In this document: piece by piece, positions 22,413 through 33,045 of the stretch
Position numbering within the stretch: position 1 is the first letter of the stretch
Layout of the letters: every line of letters begins with the position of its first letter
Source: Hymenopus coronatus
Taxonomy: Eukaryota; Arthropoda; Insecta; Mantodea; Hymenopodidae
DNA: 64,000 nucleotides
Assembly: GCA_030762935.1 (NCBI GenBank)
Contig: CM060900.1
Location: 385,632,132-385,696,131, forward strand
Direction: 5' to 3'
Notes under the pieces: generated by a model
The model's database searches: none
What the model was told of the DNA's origin: nothing
What the model saw: the letters and a program-made list of their open reading frames with translations, nothing else
Made by a program: the position numbers and the translations under genes

Positions 22413-22782
22413 TGGCAGGAAGATGCCCTAATAAGGGCAACCCTGACGTAGGGGCAGCCTCCAGAGCCACTGGGTCCCGCAACTGCACTCTTACCAGAGG
22501 TGTGCGTCCCCGGTTGACAATGCGAGTGGCTCTTACACAAGAAGGCGTCTGCTACTTCCCTGCACCGGGTAGAAAGACCTTAAGGACCCCGAGAACCACG
22601 GCGCTGAACCGGGGAGAGCAGCTCTGCGCTATGATGCCGGCTGTCTGTAAAGCAGCGGAGGCAGGCGGTAGCGATACAATCGAGTCAAAACTTGTCTCGG
22701 GAGACGGCGATGGTGAAGGATCCCTCGAGGAGGAGTTGGCCTTCCTAGAGGGAACAAATTGGCGTTGCTTATTCTTTACCAT
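22413..22782 (-). pseudogene. Gag-like LINE ORF1, N-terminal part, frameshifted
   Basis: Starting at 22782 on the minus strand: MVKNKQRQFVPSRKA, then a Ser/Pro-rich low-complexity stretch, then VVLGVLKVFLPGAGK and a stop. In another frame PLVRVQLRDPVALEAA follows, resembling the segment just before the zinc knuckles in Jockey-type ORF1 proteins. At least two frameshifts connect it to the knuckle ORF at 22412. The start lies only about 50 bp from the right terminal repeat of the PLE. Confidence 0.55.
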
Positions 22783-23005
22783 CGGAGCAGAAGGAAAAAA
22801 AATGTAAATGCCGTGTTATTTAGGGACACTCTTTAACTGTCGTATGTTGTCCTTCTCATATTGGATGGATAGATGAAAGGCCGCTACACGACACAAAAAG
22901 CGGACTTCGGAGATAATGAGCTCGTGTTAACCTATCGCAGATCTCGTGCAAGAAGCCGCTACTGACTGGTTGCGGCTGAACACAACTACAGGTATACATC
23001 GAAGC

Positions 23006-23013
23006 TATAAATA
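23006..23013 (+). promoter_or_regulatory. TATA-box-like motif in PLE terminal repeat
   Basis: TATAAATA, conserved in both terminal repeats and placed 30 bp upstream of the hammerhead-like CTGACGA. The spacing fits a pol II start just before the ribozyme-like core. Function is inferred. Confidence 0.35.
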
Positions 23014-23042
23014 TTCGTTTTTACGCCAGTTTTGCCAGTTCC

Positions 23043-23076
23043 CTGACGAAGATCACAGAGTCAAGACGGTCTAAAG
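23043..23076 (+). other. Hammerhead-ribozyme-like core, right PLE repeat
   Basis: CTGACGA (23043-23049), AGATC, a 13-nt loop, GGTCT (5-bp helix with one G-U pair) and AAAGC. The GAAA box is degraded relative to the left copy (GGAAA). Two diverged copies keep CUGACGA and a compensating helix, which supports the idea. Helices I and III are unclear. Confidence 0.35.
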
Positions 23077-23133
23077 CTTTGACTTCTCAGATTTCTAGCT
23101 AACTCAGTTGCTATCCCGTGAAATCATTTGTAA

Positions 23134-24130
23134 TAAACAACACCGAGAACACTTAAAATCTTTGAATACTAATACCTGAACAGTTGTGATTTAGATTGAA
23201 AATTTCTATCACTTTACAACTGCTTTGAATGACAGAACAAATTAACAAGGGACTCAATACGAACAAATCAACAGGCGCCATCTATCTAGATATTGAGCGC
23301 GCCTTTGACAAAGTATGGCATGGAGGGCTTCTCCAGAAGCTCAAATCATACAAATTCCCCGGTTCTGCCATTGCCCTAATTAGGGACTACCTCTACGACC
23401 GACGCTTTCACACCTCGATAGGAGATGCAGATTCAAGCTCAAAACATATAAAAGCCATAGTTCTACAAGGCAGTTTCGTGGGGCTTACCCTATATAACTT
23501 ACACATAAATGATATGCCGGAACTAGTAACATCAAACAAATACATATAAGCAGACGACACTGCCATCGTGACCCAATCCGCTCAGCCGCGTATCATGCAT
23601 TTGCGCCTACAAAATATAGTAAACACGCCCGAACCGTGGTTCACAAAATGGAGAACCAAAACAAATGCCAGAAAAACGGAAGTGGTAATTATTACCAAAA
23701 GATTACTCCACAGAAAGGGGAAACATGTTTTCCAGCCGCATACATAACAGAGCGAAGGAACAGAATGGAAAGACCAAGTGACTTACTTAGGTCTGGTCAT
23801 GGATCAAGACCTCGCCTGGAACGAGCATATAGCAACGGTGAGAGCTAAAGCAAATGACCAACTAAACAGACTATATCAAATTATCAATTTAAATACCCAA
23901 CTAAAACTAAATATGGGACTAACTCTTTACAAATTAATAATAAGATCTATCATCACATACACAGTCCCCGTATGGGGGATGTGCTGCAAAATCACAGATG
24001 CAAAAACTACAAAAGCTCCAGAATAGAATAATACTCATGATTGCCTATGTATCTCCGTAGCACCGGCCCATTTTCTAATCTATACAAACGCAAAACAACT
24101 AATGGAAATGTCCAAATTCAAGACAACTCA
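23134..24130 (+). pseudogene. Jockey-type LINE reverse transcriptase, 3' fragment
   Basis: It resumes after the PLE. The frame ILIPEQ..FRLK, MTEQINKGLN and IYLDIERAFDKVWH carries reverse-transcriptase motif A with its aspartate, then GSFVGLTLYNLHINDMP, equivalent to the QGSxLSPxLYNLYxxDMP motif. At the YADD active site the codon for Tyr is TAA (23547-23549), followed in frame by Ala-Asp-Asp. Further on, TYLGLVMDQDLAWNEHI and YKLIIRSIITYTVPVWG match the C-terminal part of Jockey polyproteins. Several frameshifts and stops. The signal fades near 24130. Confidence 0.85.
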
Positions 24131-24639
24131 GGAACACTCTAGCAGTGACACGGATAGCGTTGCCTGAAATTCTAGCTACACGCAGTCACTCAAACTGACG
24201 ACCAACAGATGTTACGGACAGGGTCATAAAAGGGCCGCCTACGTTCACACCACTCACTTCTCATGGACACCGATGAACGGCAGTAGAGGAAATTCACAGC
24301 TTTTTAAAGGCAACCTCCACCCATGACTCCATAGGACCCAAGTTCCGAAAGGGGAATAGCATGGCCACTTATTCCGCTTTCACTGCCCCCATGGAGACGG
24401 AGGTGGCATTCCGGAATCCGAATTTGATTGCTTTCTACCGGATGAAGAGGCGGTTGGACTGCGTGGTCACAGTCGTTTCCGCCAGATTGTTTGTGATTCA
24501 CTGTTTCTTTTGGCGGCTATTGTTTGAGAAGCGGCACGGCGGGGTGCAGTTCCTTGCTTCAGGTTTACAGCGCTTGTGATACCAGCAGATGTCTGTGGGG
24601 CGTCTTTGTAATTCTTATCGGTTTGTGGGTGTGCTTTTC
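24131..24639. other. Unassigned sequence between Jockey and gag relics
   Basis: Probably the 3' end of the Jockey relic and the 3' part of the gag relic. No zinc knuckle or other motif is recognised. A 65-residue minus frame at 24304-24501 lacks motifs. Confidence 0.35.
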
Positions 24640-25210
24640 TCCAGGTGTCTTAAGGCTGTTGGAAATGGTATTACAGGTGAGGCTGCCAGTCAGGTGTGTT
24701 CAGCAAGATTTCTACCAGTCTGCGGTCACCCTAGTAGAGAATAAGGTCCGTTATTCGGGTTACTCGACCTAAAGGCTGCCAGCAGAGCCTGAGCCTGAGG
24801 TGGTAGCTTGCGTAGGCCAGAGAATTTGGAGCAACTCCTCTGTAGTATTGGTCCCTATTAGATGGCGCACTGCGCGAAGCAGTTGTGATGGTTTCTGGTC
24901 ACTGAGCTGAGTGTCTTCTGGAATTGTTGCTAATGCGTCGGTATATGTCTCGAGCAGGCATTGCTTAGTGTCTGGTAGGGTTGGTCCTCAGAGTTGGCCA
25001 CGAGGTTGGCTAACTGGATTACCACTTTTGGAGGTAGTTCCGATGACGTGGTGGGACTGGAGAATGTGTGCTGCAAAGGTCGCATCGGCTTGCAGGAACC
25101 GTGTAAATCTTTGTAGAAGATTGGAAGAATGGCGCCGAAGGCTGGAAGTGTCTCCGGAGTTGCTTCGTCATTGTGGGTTGCGTTGAGGTAGCAAAGGCAG
25201 TAGTTAGGAT
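24640..25210 (-). pseudogene. Gypsy-like LTR retrotransposon gag relic
   Basis: Minus-strand pieces read FLQADATFAAH..LQSHHVI near 25120-25070, then PPKVVIQLANLV, then TYTDALATIPEDTQ and DQKPSQLLRAVRHLIG near 24890, followed by TEELLQILW. These follow the landmarks of arthropod gypsy-group gag proteins: a WF.Q.DA.F segment, a helix, then GDRKPSQLLRxxxxLxG and LLRxLWL. Frameshifts separate the pieces and there are stops. The GC content is higher than in its surroundings. No protease, reverse transcriptase, integrase or LTR was recognised nearby. Confidence 0.55.
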
Positions 25211-25984
25211 GGGTCGTCGCGTGTTACCTTGATGGCACCATTTGTTTGGTTCCGGGCGCTTCCTTCCTTGTGATGGCTCAAGGCGACTTGGTGGGGTTCG
25301 TAGTTTTGGCTTGACGGTGGAGTTGAGGGTAGACTAGAGAACCAAAGCTCCACTTGCCAATGTAAGCGCTCCACTTGCCAATGTAAGACACGCTGATAGT
25401 TAAGCCCACCGATATCATAGAATTCGCCGGGATCGTCAAGCCGTAGCTAGGCTATCCTTCAGGCAGAAGAGAAGAGCATGCAAGCAATAGGGTGGAGGGT
25501 CCCACTCATCAATAAACAGTCCACTGTGTAGTAATTGCAATGTTAGCCACGAGTAATTAGCTTGGCGCAGTGTAAAATGACAATTTTTTTTCGAGAGGAG
25601 GGGAAGAGCTAATTTACAAGCCACAGGTGAAAACTCTGCCAAGTGTGGGGGACCTCAAAGCATGAAAATACGCACTAAAATACCCCTCCACGATAAGAAA
25701 AAGGATGTGGAAATGCCTCTTTAATGCTAGTTGCACCTACTAATTCAAGCAGAAGTTTGTAAAGGCCAGTCTTAACGGCACAAACCGGGTATGTGTAGAG
25801 CGTCAGGACACGAACAAGGCCGTAGCCCTGATCGTACCCTTAGAAATTCAAGGAGTGGAAATGCGGGAAAGTTTAGAGCTAGTCTCCGGATGGAGACGTA
25901 GTCATGTTCTGGTTGCTCTATGGGGCGGTACTGGGTTCGTGTCCCGGGCGCAGGTTATATGTACTGTCTCACCTGCAATAGGTC
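25211..25984. other. Unassigned sequence with a 20-bp tandem duplication
   Basis: GCTCCACTTGCCAATGTAAG occurs at 25347-25366 and again at 25368-25387. A possible tRNA-like B box, GGGTTCGTGTCCC, lies at about 25931-25943. A 68-residue minus frame at 25436-25642 has no motif. Nothing else recognised. Confidence 0.4.
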
Positions 25985-27940
25985 CCAGATATGCTTTTGT
26001 TTTTACATATAGTAATAGGGAATTTGAACAAAGATTTAGGTCTGATTAGAACTCATGATTTTCTTTTCTTCGTATTACCTGACAAAATTTGATTAAGACA
26101 CATTATTTAGTGTAAGCAAGCAGCTGCTAATCACAGCTGAGACTTTTGAAGTTAGTTGGTCAAGTTGGGGCCCATAAATCAGGTGTTTGCTATAAGATTA
26201 TAAGTTGGACATCTGGGACCCTATAAAGGGATTCCTTTCCACTTAATTCTGGTAGCCACCTTCCTGTAGATAGCCAACACTTTGGAATCGCTTTGTTGTT
26301 ATATCCTGTAAGTCTTGGAGATGCAATTTTTTATACCTACACCCCAATGTATGAAACGTTTGTCACTCTTACTAATACAAGCAGTAAGTAGAAGGATAGC
26401 CATTTTGCAAGAACGAGCATACCGATCAACGATTTATTTATATATTTGTTCCGTGTGCTACAAACCACGTGTATGAGTTATTTTTGGTTGTATGTATTAA
26501 TTTTTTATTATGGCAATATATAGTGGTATAGACTCTTTCCAAAAAGAACAAGATACATGGGCATTTATCAAAAAACAGTTGCCGAAAATGCGATCGAACA
26601 ATAAAGGAACAAGAGCATTTAAAGCCAACCATAAGGTTCATCAAATCAGTTTTTAGGAATTCATATTCTACAACATTTCTAACAATGTTTGTGACTTCAT
26701 ACAGAATTTCAATGAAACTCTAAACGCAAAAATTTGAAATCTGTCCCTAAACTAGATTGCTTGGTATGAAAATAGTTCACATTCCAGTAAATGCCGCGGC
26801 AATTACCTCTATTGTTGAAATGAAAGCTAGACGGAGGCGCCAATGGAATAGATTCTGATGAGTACTCCATAGAAGCAGCGACTGATGAAAATATTTGGAC
26901 ATTCAAGTAAGGTCACAATTTATTAGTCCCCCCCTGGCTTAGGGTTGTTTAGAAATTAAAGGATAGTACACTAACCATGTTTCCTAACATACCATTAAGT
27001 AGCTTTTTGCTTAAACATTTTCACATTTTCGAAATGTTTCACGAGTAAAAACTGTTGTTTGAATTCCAATATGTATGAACTATTGTATAGCAAAATCAGA
27101 ATAACATTTTCAGAAAAATTCACACAAAAATTAGGAACTTAGAGAATTCACTCCCAGTATACCCTAAATTATAAGAAGCTACGAGGTAACAAGAACGAGA
27201 GGAGGAGACATATGTTTCAGGGGAGTTCTAGTTTACATTGTTTACTGCAAACTAGGAACCTGAGATGACTGAACTTTGTCACTTACTTTCCAAAGGTACG
27301 TTTTTCTATGGTTTCCCTTATAACCGTTTCTATGCATCAATCTTAATCAAGCACACTTTGCATAAATTCCTAAAATTACTGTTTATTATGTATCTTCATA
27401 ACAATTGCGCCAAGTAAAACGATGGCAGGAAAAATGTTGTATGAATTGCAACTTATGCAAGCAGATTATAAAACATATGTAAAAAATTCTAAAACTATAT
27501 TATATACACTGATCTTAGATAAGTCAAAACTAGATCCCTTATATTTTCTAAGGCATTGTTTTTCACAAAATGTTACATGAGAAACGGTGGCCGTATGCAA
27601 AGCGAAGGCAGGTATATTGAATTAAATTAATTATAAACGTTTGGAATTAGCAACGCGCTTCCAGAAAGTCATTTACTTGGATTGAATTTAGTGGCGTATT
27701 ACACCACTTCGCTGCTGCGTTTTCAGTTTAGTGATACGTAACCTATCAGGAGAACAGACAGTGTGAGAAGGTAGCTGAGCTTCTTGGCGGTAAGTGGCGG
27801 AAAGAGCCTTAACCGCTTCGGCAAACTTTTATCGATCAGGAGAACATAGAGTGCAAGGAGGTAGTCGATCTTTTAGCCGCTAATTGTGAGGTTATACTAC
27901 GTCATCAGCTTCGGACTACTTTTATCGTATTGCACGTTCT
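25985..27940 (+). repeat. Unclassified dispersed repeat of about 2 kb, copy 2
   Basis: Diverged collinear copy of 15440-17860, in the same orientation, ending with two minisatellite units (27740-27930, period 87 bp). An extra block near 26720-27140 is absent from copy 1. The S1 SINE of copy 1 is absent here. No coding motifs. Confidence 0.7.
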
Positions 27941-28978
27941 AGCCAGTAACAGTTGTATCCAAAATTCTTTAGGAAAACTCTAAGATATTTGATTCTTTAT
28001 TTGCTCTTAAGATATTTTTCATAAATATCTCACTTTTGCTCTGGTAAACAATATGTGTAGCAACATCAGAAAATACATTAAAATAAAGATTAAATAAAGA
28101 ATTTCAAATTTCACTATAAAAATCAGCGCTTTTAACTAAAAACCGCTCAAAAGCATAATTACTGCATTTTTAAAACAATTAATTCCTCATTTACGGGAAA
28201 AAGCTTGGAAGAAACAGTAAGAGCCGAACCCTAACCTCCTACAAAATTGACTTTTTGATATAAGGATGCATTTCTATTCCCCTTAAGCGGACAGTCAAGT
28301 AAAAATTATAAACTCTGTATTTTTAAAGATAGAGCTTTCAAACGTTGTATATTTATTTATCATACTTTAATAGTCTCTCTGCAAATTTTAGATACCTAGT
28401 CCAAATAGGCTCCAAATCACTATTTGTTAAGAATTTAATTGTTTTAGACAAAATTTTCCTTGTAGAACAGTTAATGTTTGATGTAAACATTTGTTAAACA
28501 TGTTGCTAATCTACAAACAATTCTTGGAATTTATTTTTCTGTTTAATAAAAGTAAAAGTTAAGATAGAGTTATCTACACTAACGTATAATTATTTGCACT
28601 TTTTAGTTTTTGTCTTACTAAAGCATATTTCAATGTTCAAAACCGCAAAAATACTCAAACAGTTCTCATTAAAATAAGAGTAATTACAAAAGAGTGTTTA
28701 CTCTAAATGGCATAGAATCTGATCAAAATTACATCAAATTGCATCAAATTGGAAAATATGATTCTGAGAAACGGAGAAAATGAACAAAAATCCGTTAATC
28801 TTATATATAGATGGGCATTTGGACATTTGGAAAAGTGGTTCAAAGTAAAAATCCACTTTTAAATGGAGAAGAAAACAAAAAATGTTTTCAGTAATTTAAA
28901 AAACCCACAAATATGGCCCAAAGCCAAGCATTCTCATTTGACTGTCCCTTTGATGACATGATGAGGAATCAGTACCTG
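27941..28978. other. Very AT-rich intergenic DNA
   Basis: No signals recognised. Confidence 0.5.
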
Positions 28979-28989
28979 GAGGCCTATTC

Positions 28990-29285
28990 GTCGCCCTTCG
29001 TGGTGTAATGGTTACCATGCTAACTTCATATACCCAAGGTCGCGGGTTCAAACCCGGCGGAGGACGATGGATTTTTTCGGGCGTAAAAATCCTTAGCATG
29101 GCTTCCTTCGGAAGGAAAGTAAAGCTGTGGGTCCCGTGTCGTAGATTTACGGCACGTAAAAGAATCTCAAGCCTGATGAGAGGCCTCTGAGCAAAATTAA
29201 GCGAGCTTTCACGCCCAATAAAGAAAGGGACGCTGAGAACCAAAGCAGTTAAAGAGCGTTCATAAATAACAGGCCATTTCCATTT
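28990..29285 (+). repeat. tRNA-derived SINE, family S2, copy 2
   Basis: Head GTGGTGTAATGGTTACCATG, B box GCGGGTTCAAACCC, body GGCTTCCTTCGGAAGGAAAG, 3' part GCAGTTAAAGAGCGTTCATA. Perfect 11-bp target-site duplication GAGGCCTATTC at 28979-28989 and 29286-29296. The best-preserved copy in the window, so probably the youngest of its family here. Confidence 0.9.
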
Positions 29286-29296
29286 GAGGCCTATTC

Positions 29297-30699
29297 AAAT
29301 TTGAGGAATCGGTTGCGTCAATGTATTCAAATAATTAAAAATATTACATTATTTTCATATAGTACATATTACAGTATTTTCACAGATTCCAGTTACGTTT
29401 TTGCATATAACACCACTTGTGCTTATTCGTAATTCGTTAAAATAATGCATGGATATTCCAGTTTAACTTTTGTTTACTGAATAATGAAAGTAAAAATGAG
29501 GTCTGGTTAGGGGAATTTGGTAATGGGATTGCACAGACGTTACATTGTTAACTGTAGCAGAAATATTGGTTTATCAGTAGTAAGTTCTGTAAGGGAAGCT
29601 GCAGCCGTCAATAGCAAATGTAAAATTCTATCAATTTTCATGAGAAATTCTAAGGTTTGGCATTATGCATAGGTTCATGCTGAGATGAAGTTTATCCCTA
29701 CAGATTATTTAAGGGTAAGCTCCATGTTGGAATGTTTCTGTTAAGTAAAACCGCGGCCTCCTCTGGTTTGATGTATATTGGTTAATAATGTGGGTGATTT
29801 TATATGCAAGTTTGCTGATATATAAAACACTGCTGTTTAAAAACCTTGTTATAACTTTGAAGTGAAATTATTAGGTATCAGTTGAGTAAATAAAAAGTAT
29901 AACATGACAAAGGAAGGTAACAAAATAAATTCTTCTGCGGCATGGAGAGAAAAAGGAGAAGCATGGGAAAGGTCGTCTCAGGTCAGTAAAAAATTACTGT
30001 TGAATATCATAATACAGGAACTAAGACAAGAAAAAGGTTGCAGATCATAAACAAGATCTGCTAGAAAAGCAGCACAAGTCTACAAGTAGTTACGTAGCTG
30101 ACGATACAAGTTTTTACTCTCTGCAGCTATACTATATCTCTGACTAGAAGGATCTTAATGTAAACAACAATGAGTCCACTTGCCACATGTTTGATTATGC
30201 TGTGAAACATTAACTGTAGTAGCGCAAACTTCTTGACAATAAGTCGAGAGAGACATTGCCAGCAAGTTATTAAATCTATGTGTTATATCATTAATATCAT
30301 CGTACAATAGGATAATTATGTTTCGGAGTTTCCTTCTTAAGTATCCCGAAACAACGCACAATCTTCTGCCTCTCGCCTTTCTTAAGAATTGCGTCGGTTG
30401 TGTTCAATTCCACAGATGGACAGCATAGCTCCGTCATGATACACTGACACCTTTGAATTTGTTCTGGGTTTGTGCGTTATGAGAAATAAGGTGTCGTATA
30501 AATTAATATCACAAGTGACTCTGCACGATAGACAAAAGCATCTGAACGAGCATTCATCTCGAGTGCAATTTTTTTGCGAGAACGGAATAATGGCAGTATG
30601 TTATAGGAATATAACTTACAGAGCTGTTTCTTTAGTAATACAAATATAGGCGGTGAATTAGTAAACAATAAGAATAATAAGTTAGAGTCAGACTGAAAA
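29297..30699. other. AT-rich intergenic DNA
   Basis: No recognised gene or repeat. Confidence 0.5.
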
Positions 30700-30780
30700 A
30701 TTCAATGCCAAAGCCGGGATTTGTACCACGGATTTCCGGATCTCTAGATGGTTGCTCTGCCACTGAGCTACAATGGAAAC
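30700..30780 (-). repeat. tRNA-like sequence (SINE head or tRNA pseudogene)
   Basis: On the minus strand TGTAGCTCAGTGGCAGAGC is a canonical A box and GGTACAAATCCC a near-canonical B box. Acceptor-stem pairing is poor, so it is not a functional tRNA. It abuts the S1 SINE that follows. Confidence 0.55.
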
Positions 30781-30784
30781 ATGC

Positions 30785-30990
30785 CGGCATAGCATTGAAT
30801 ATCTCAACTGACTCGTGTGTTTCCGATGATTCATGGAATGAAGATGGAGCACCGGTGGAATGCGGTGACGGGGGAAACCGGAGAAATCCCGCTCCAGCGC
30901 CGCTTTGTCCACCACAAATGTCAAATGCAGTGGCCTGGGAACGAACCTGGGCCGCCTTGATGGGAGGCGAATGGTCCAGGCATTTGGCCA
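30785..30990 (-). repeat. tRNA-derived SINE, family S1, copy 3
   Basis: Minus-strand head near 30990, then GGTTCGTTCCC in the B-box place, GGTGGACAAAGCGGCGCTGG, GGTTTCCCCCGTCACC and a tail ending near TTCATTCCATGAATC. Frames across it on both strands are artefacts. Confidence 0.75.
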
Positions 30991-32034
30991 CGTACGTCTT
31001 AGAAGTGGTAATTGTAGGATGGTAAATAAAATAAAACACCCATGAACTTCACTTCACCAATCAACGGTCCAATGTGTATTATGTACTATCTCCAACACTC
31101 TTTCTTCCATACCATATGTTGACATTAGGAATATTCTTGTGTGAGACAGATTACAACGCTAAAGGAACACATTTCGTATTCCTTGTTCAATGCTTTTGTG
31201 ATGGAAAAATTGGAACATGCCACTAATTACTTTAGCATGAAAGGGAATCTGACATTAAGAACAGAAATTCAAAGAAGATGAAGAAAATGGTTAAACAATA
31301 GATTTTAGAATGAGGTATAAAAATATTGTTTACATGAACTGAGTTGATATGGCTTGAAATTGTGAAGCAGAATTTTACGCTGAAGAAAGAAGACCATGAT
31401 AGGAAAATGGAAAGCTAAATTAGAAGACAAACTGAAGACTACTTATGTTTAAAAGAAAAGAAAGTTAACTCAGAATTGAACTCAATTTATCAGTTTTTTA
31501 TTTAGTGTTACACTTGCGATAAAGATTGACTTTAATTTACAAAACCTAATTCATTTCAATTGCTGTTGCAATAATTTTGAAAAGTAGTATATTATCAGCA
31601 CTGGTCTTATAAAATCACCAATTTATGTCTCGCCTTAATTTATGTTGTTCTTTAAGAAATGACTCTTCGTCATCGGGATTTCAGTTTGCCACTGGTAATT
31701 CATTTCCTGACAATATTATGAAAAACTGCACATGCTCCAATAGTTACTACAGTAAATTTCAGTTCGTTCTTATTCTTTGAGAGATAAGATATTTGCTTCC
31801 ATTATACAAAAAGTCTTAGAACTAGAAGACTGCAAACGAGTAGGCAATCTTTAATGGTATCGGCGCTCGGCTTTAGTGCTCTCTTACGATGCTTAGTCAC
31901 TCGCACTCGTATTTTCTTTTCATCTCAACTTGTATCGACAGGCGGATTGCTCGCCTTCAGATCAGGTGCTCGTGTTCTGTGTTAACCACGATAGCAATAC
32001 TGCCAGTGAGCAAGACTTAGCCTCCAGCTTTTTT
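30991..32034. other. No recognisable feature
   Basis: AT-rich; a CG-containing stretch at about 31860-32030 has no identifiable motif. Confidence 0.45.
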
Positions 32035-32260
32035 TTTGTAGTGTTTAACGCCCGCTTTAACTACTTATGGCACCGCAGGCGGTGACACTGATGATACATG
32101 AATGAAGATGGACCACCGGTGGAATGCGATGGCGGGGGAAACCGGAGAACCCGCAGAAAACCCGCCCCAGCGCCGCTTTGTCCACCACAAATCTCACATG
32201 CAGTCGCCCGGGCCGTCTAGCTGGGAGTCTAACCACTCGGCCACGACGCGGCCCCTCCAG
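32035..32260 (-). repeat. tRNA-derived SINE, family S1, copy 4
   Basis: Minus-strand head near 32258 with GTGGCCGAGTGGTTAGACTC. The B box region is degraded. The body GGTGGACAAAGCGGCGCTGG, GGTTTCCCCCGCCATCGC and GTGTCACCGCCTGCGGTGCC are well preserved. The tail reads AAGCGGGCGTTAAACACTAC next to a short poly-A run (poly-T on the + strand). Confidence 0.8.
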
Positions 32261-32639
32261 CATTAAGTACTTCACTGTACTGCGGTTAATAACATCTCTA
32301 CTTGTGATGTTAGAAATAAAAGTTACATCTCCCATGATGAACATTTTGTTGTTAGCGCTGCACAAGGTTTATACATATTTAAACATACCTTTGAGGACTT
32401 AAAACTAATTTAACACAATCTGGAATACACTTTTAAGATAACTTACAGATAGCTGTCTGTAAGTTAGGTTTTCCAAAAATAAGCTTTATTCCCAATGAAG
32501 GCATAAATGAGAAAATGTGCAGACGTTTGATGAGCTAATGTAAGCACTCAATCAATGTCTACTGTACTTCAATACGGTTTAGCAGCGACTTAGGTTACGA
32601 GCCTGATCACGTTAGGCAGCACATGTGTGTCGTGCTACA

Positions 32640-32835
32640 TAGTTTAGGGGTAACATGCTGGCCTCTAGTTTCCAAGGTCACAAGTTGAAACGATGTGGAG
32701 ATCCATGTCCCATGTCATAATTTTTCGTTAAAGGACCCTAAAGCCTGATAGAGGCCTCTGAGTGAAATTAAGTGATCTTTCACGTTCATATACAACGAGA
32801 CGCTGATAAATATGACAGCTAAAAGGTGTCCATTA
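32640..32835 (+). repeat. SINE family S2, old diverged copy
   Basis: TAGTTTAGGGGTAACATGCT, AAGGTCACAAGTTGAAACG, AAGCCTGATAGAGGCCTCTG, GAGACGCTGATAAA and a GCAGTTAAA-like end keep S2 order with many substitutions. Confidence 0.65.
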
Positions 32836-32933
32836 ATTGGAAAAAAGAATCCTCATAATTTCCCAGCTTCCAGGGATCTTCAGATGCTTTATCTCATTTT
32901 CTACCAATGCACTTTTACCTACTTGCAGTTCTC

Positions 32934-32935
32934 CC

Positions 32936-32972
<37 letters not shown>

Positions 32973-33045
32973 GTTATTATAATTGCTATTATTATTTTTA
33001 TTATTTTTATCATCATCATCATTATCACCATCATTATTATTTTTC
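32934..33045. repeat. Compound (ATT)n/(CAT)n microsatellite
   Basis: About 11 uninterrupted ATT units, then interrupted ATT/TTT and ATC/CAT repeats. Confidence 0.9.

Larger units (their letters stand above)
18552..23133 (-). mobile_element. Penelope-like element (PLE) inserted in the Jockey LINE
   Basis: The 4.6-kb insert splits one Jockey reverse transcriptase in two. Coding remnants run on the minus strand: C-terminal reverse transcriptase at 21178-21480, a linker at 19860-20024, and a GIY-YIG endonuclease at 19470-19860, the order typical of Penelope. Both ends carry inverted copies of one repeat (18552-19245 and 22832-23133). Known PLEs can have terminal repeats in direct or inverted orientation. 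Most of the reverse transcriptase is missing, and a gag-like ORF occupies the place where it should lie. Later insertions are a LINE (20033-21169) and a SINE (18610-18957). Confidence 0.75.
22832..23133 (+). repeat. PLE terminal repeat, right copy (inverted)
   Basis: Inverted relative of the left repeat. It begins with a weak 5S-like remnant (TTGGATGG at about 22861), then ATGAGCTCGTG, GCTGAACACAACTACAGG, GCTATAAATATTCG, CGCCAGTTTTGCCAG, CCCTGACGA, and ends CCCGTGAAATCATTTGTAA at 23133, where Jockey sequence resumes. Confidence 0.75.

Noticed and set aside
22412..22807. 131-residue + strand frame
   Set aside because: It mirrors the minus-strand gag-like ORF1 N-terminal region and has no motif of its own.
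24304..24501. Zinc-knuckle end of the gypsy-like gag
   Set aside because: Position is right, but no C-x2-C-x4-H-x4-C pattern is visible in any minus frame.
30700..30780. Functional tRNA gene on the minus strand
   Set aside because: A and B boxes are good, but acceptor and T stems do not pair; it fits a SINE head or pseudogene.
30632..31039. 135-residue minus frame and 106-residue plus frame
   Set aside because: Both lie over a tRNA-like head and an S1 SINE; similar pseudo-proteins recur at the other S1 copies.
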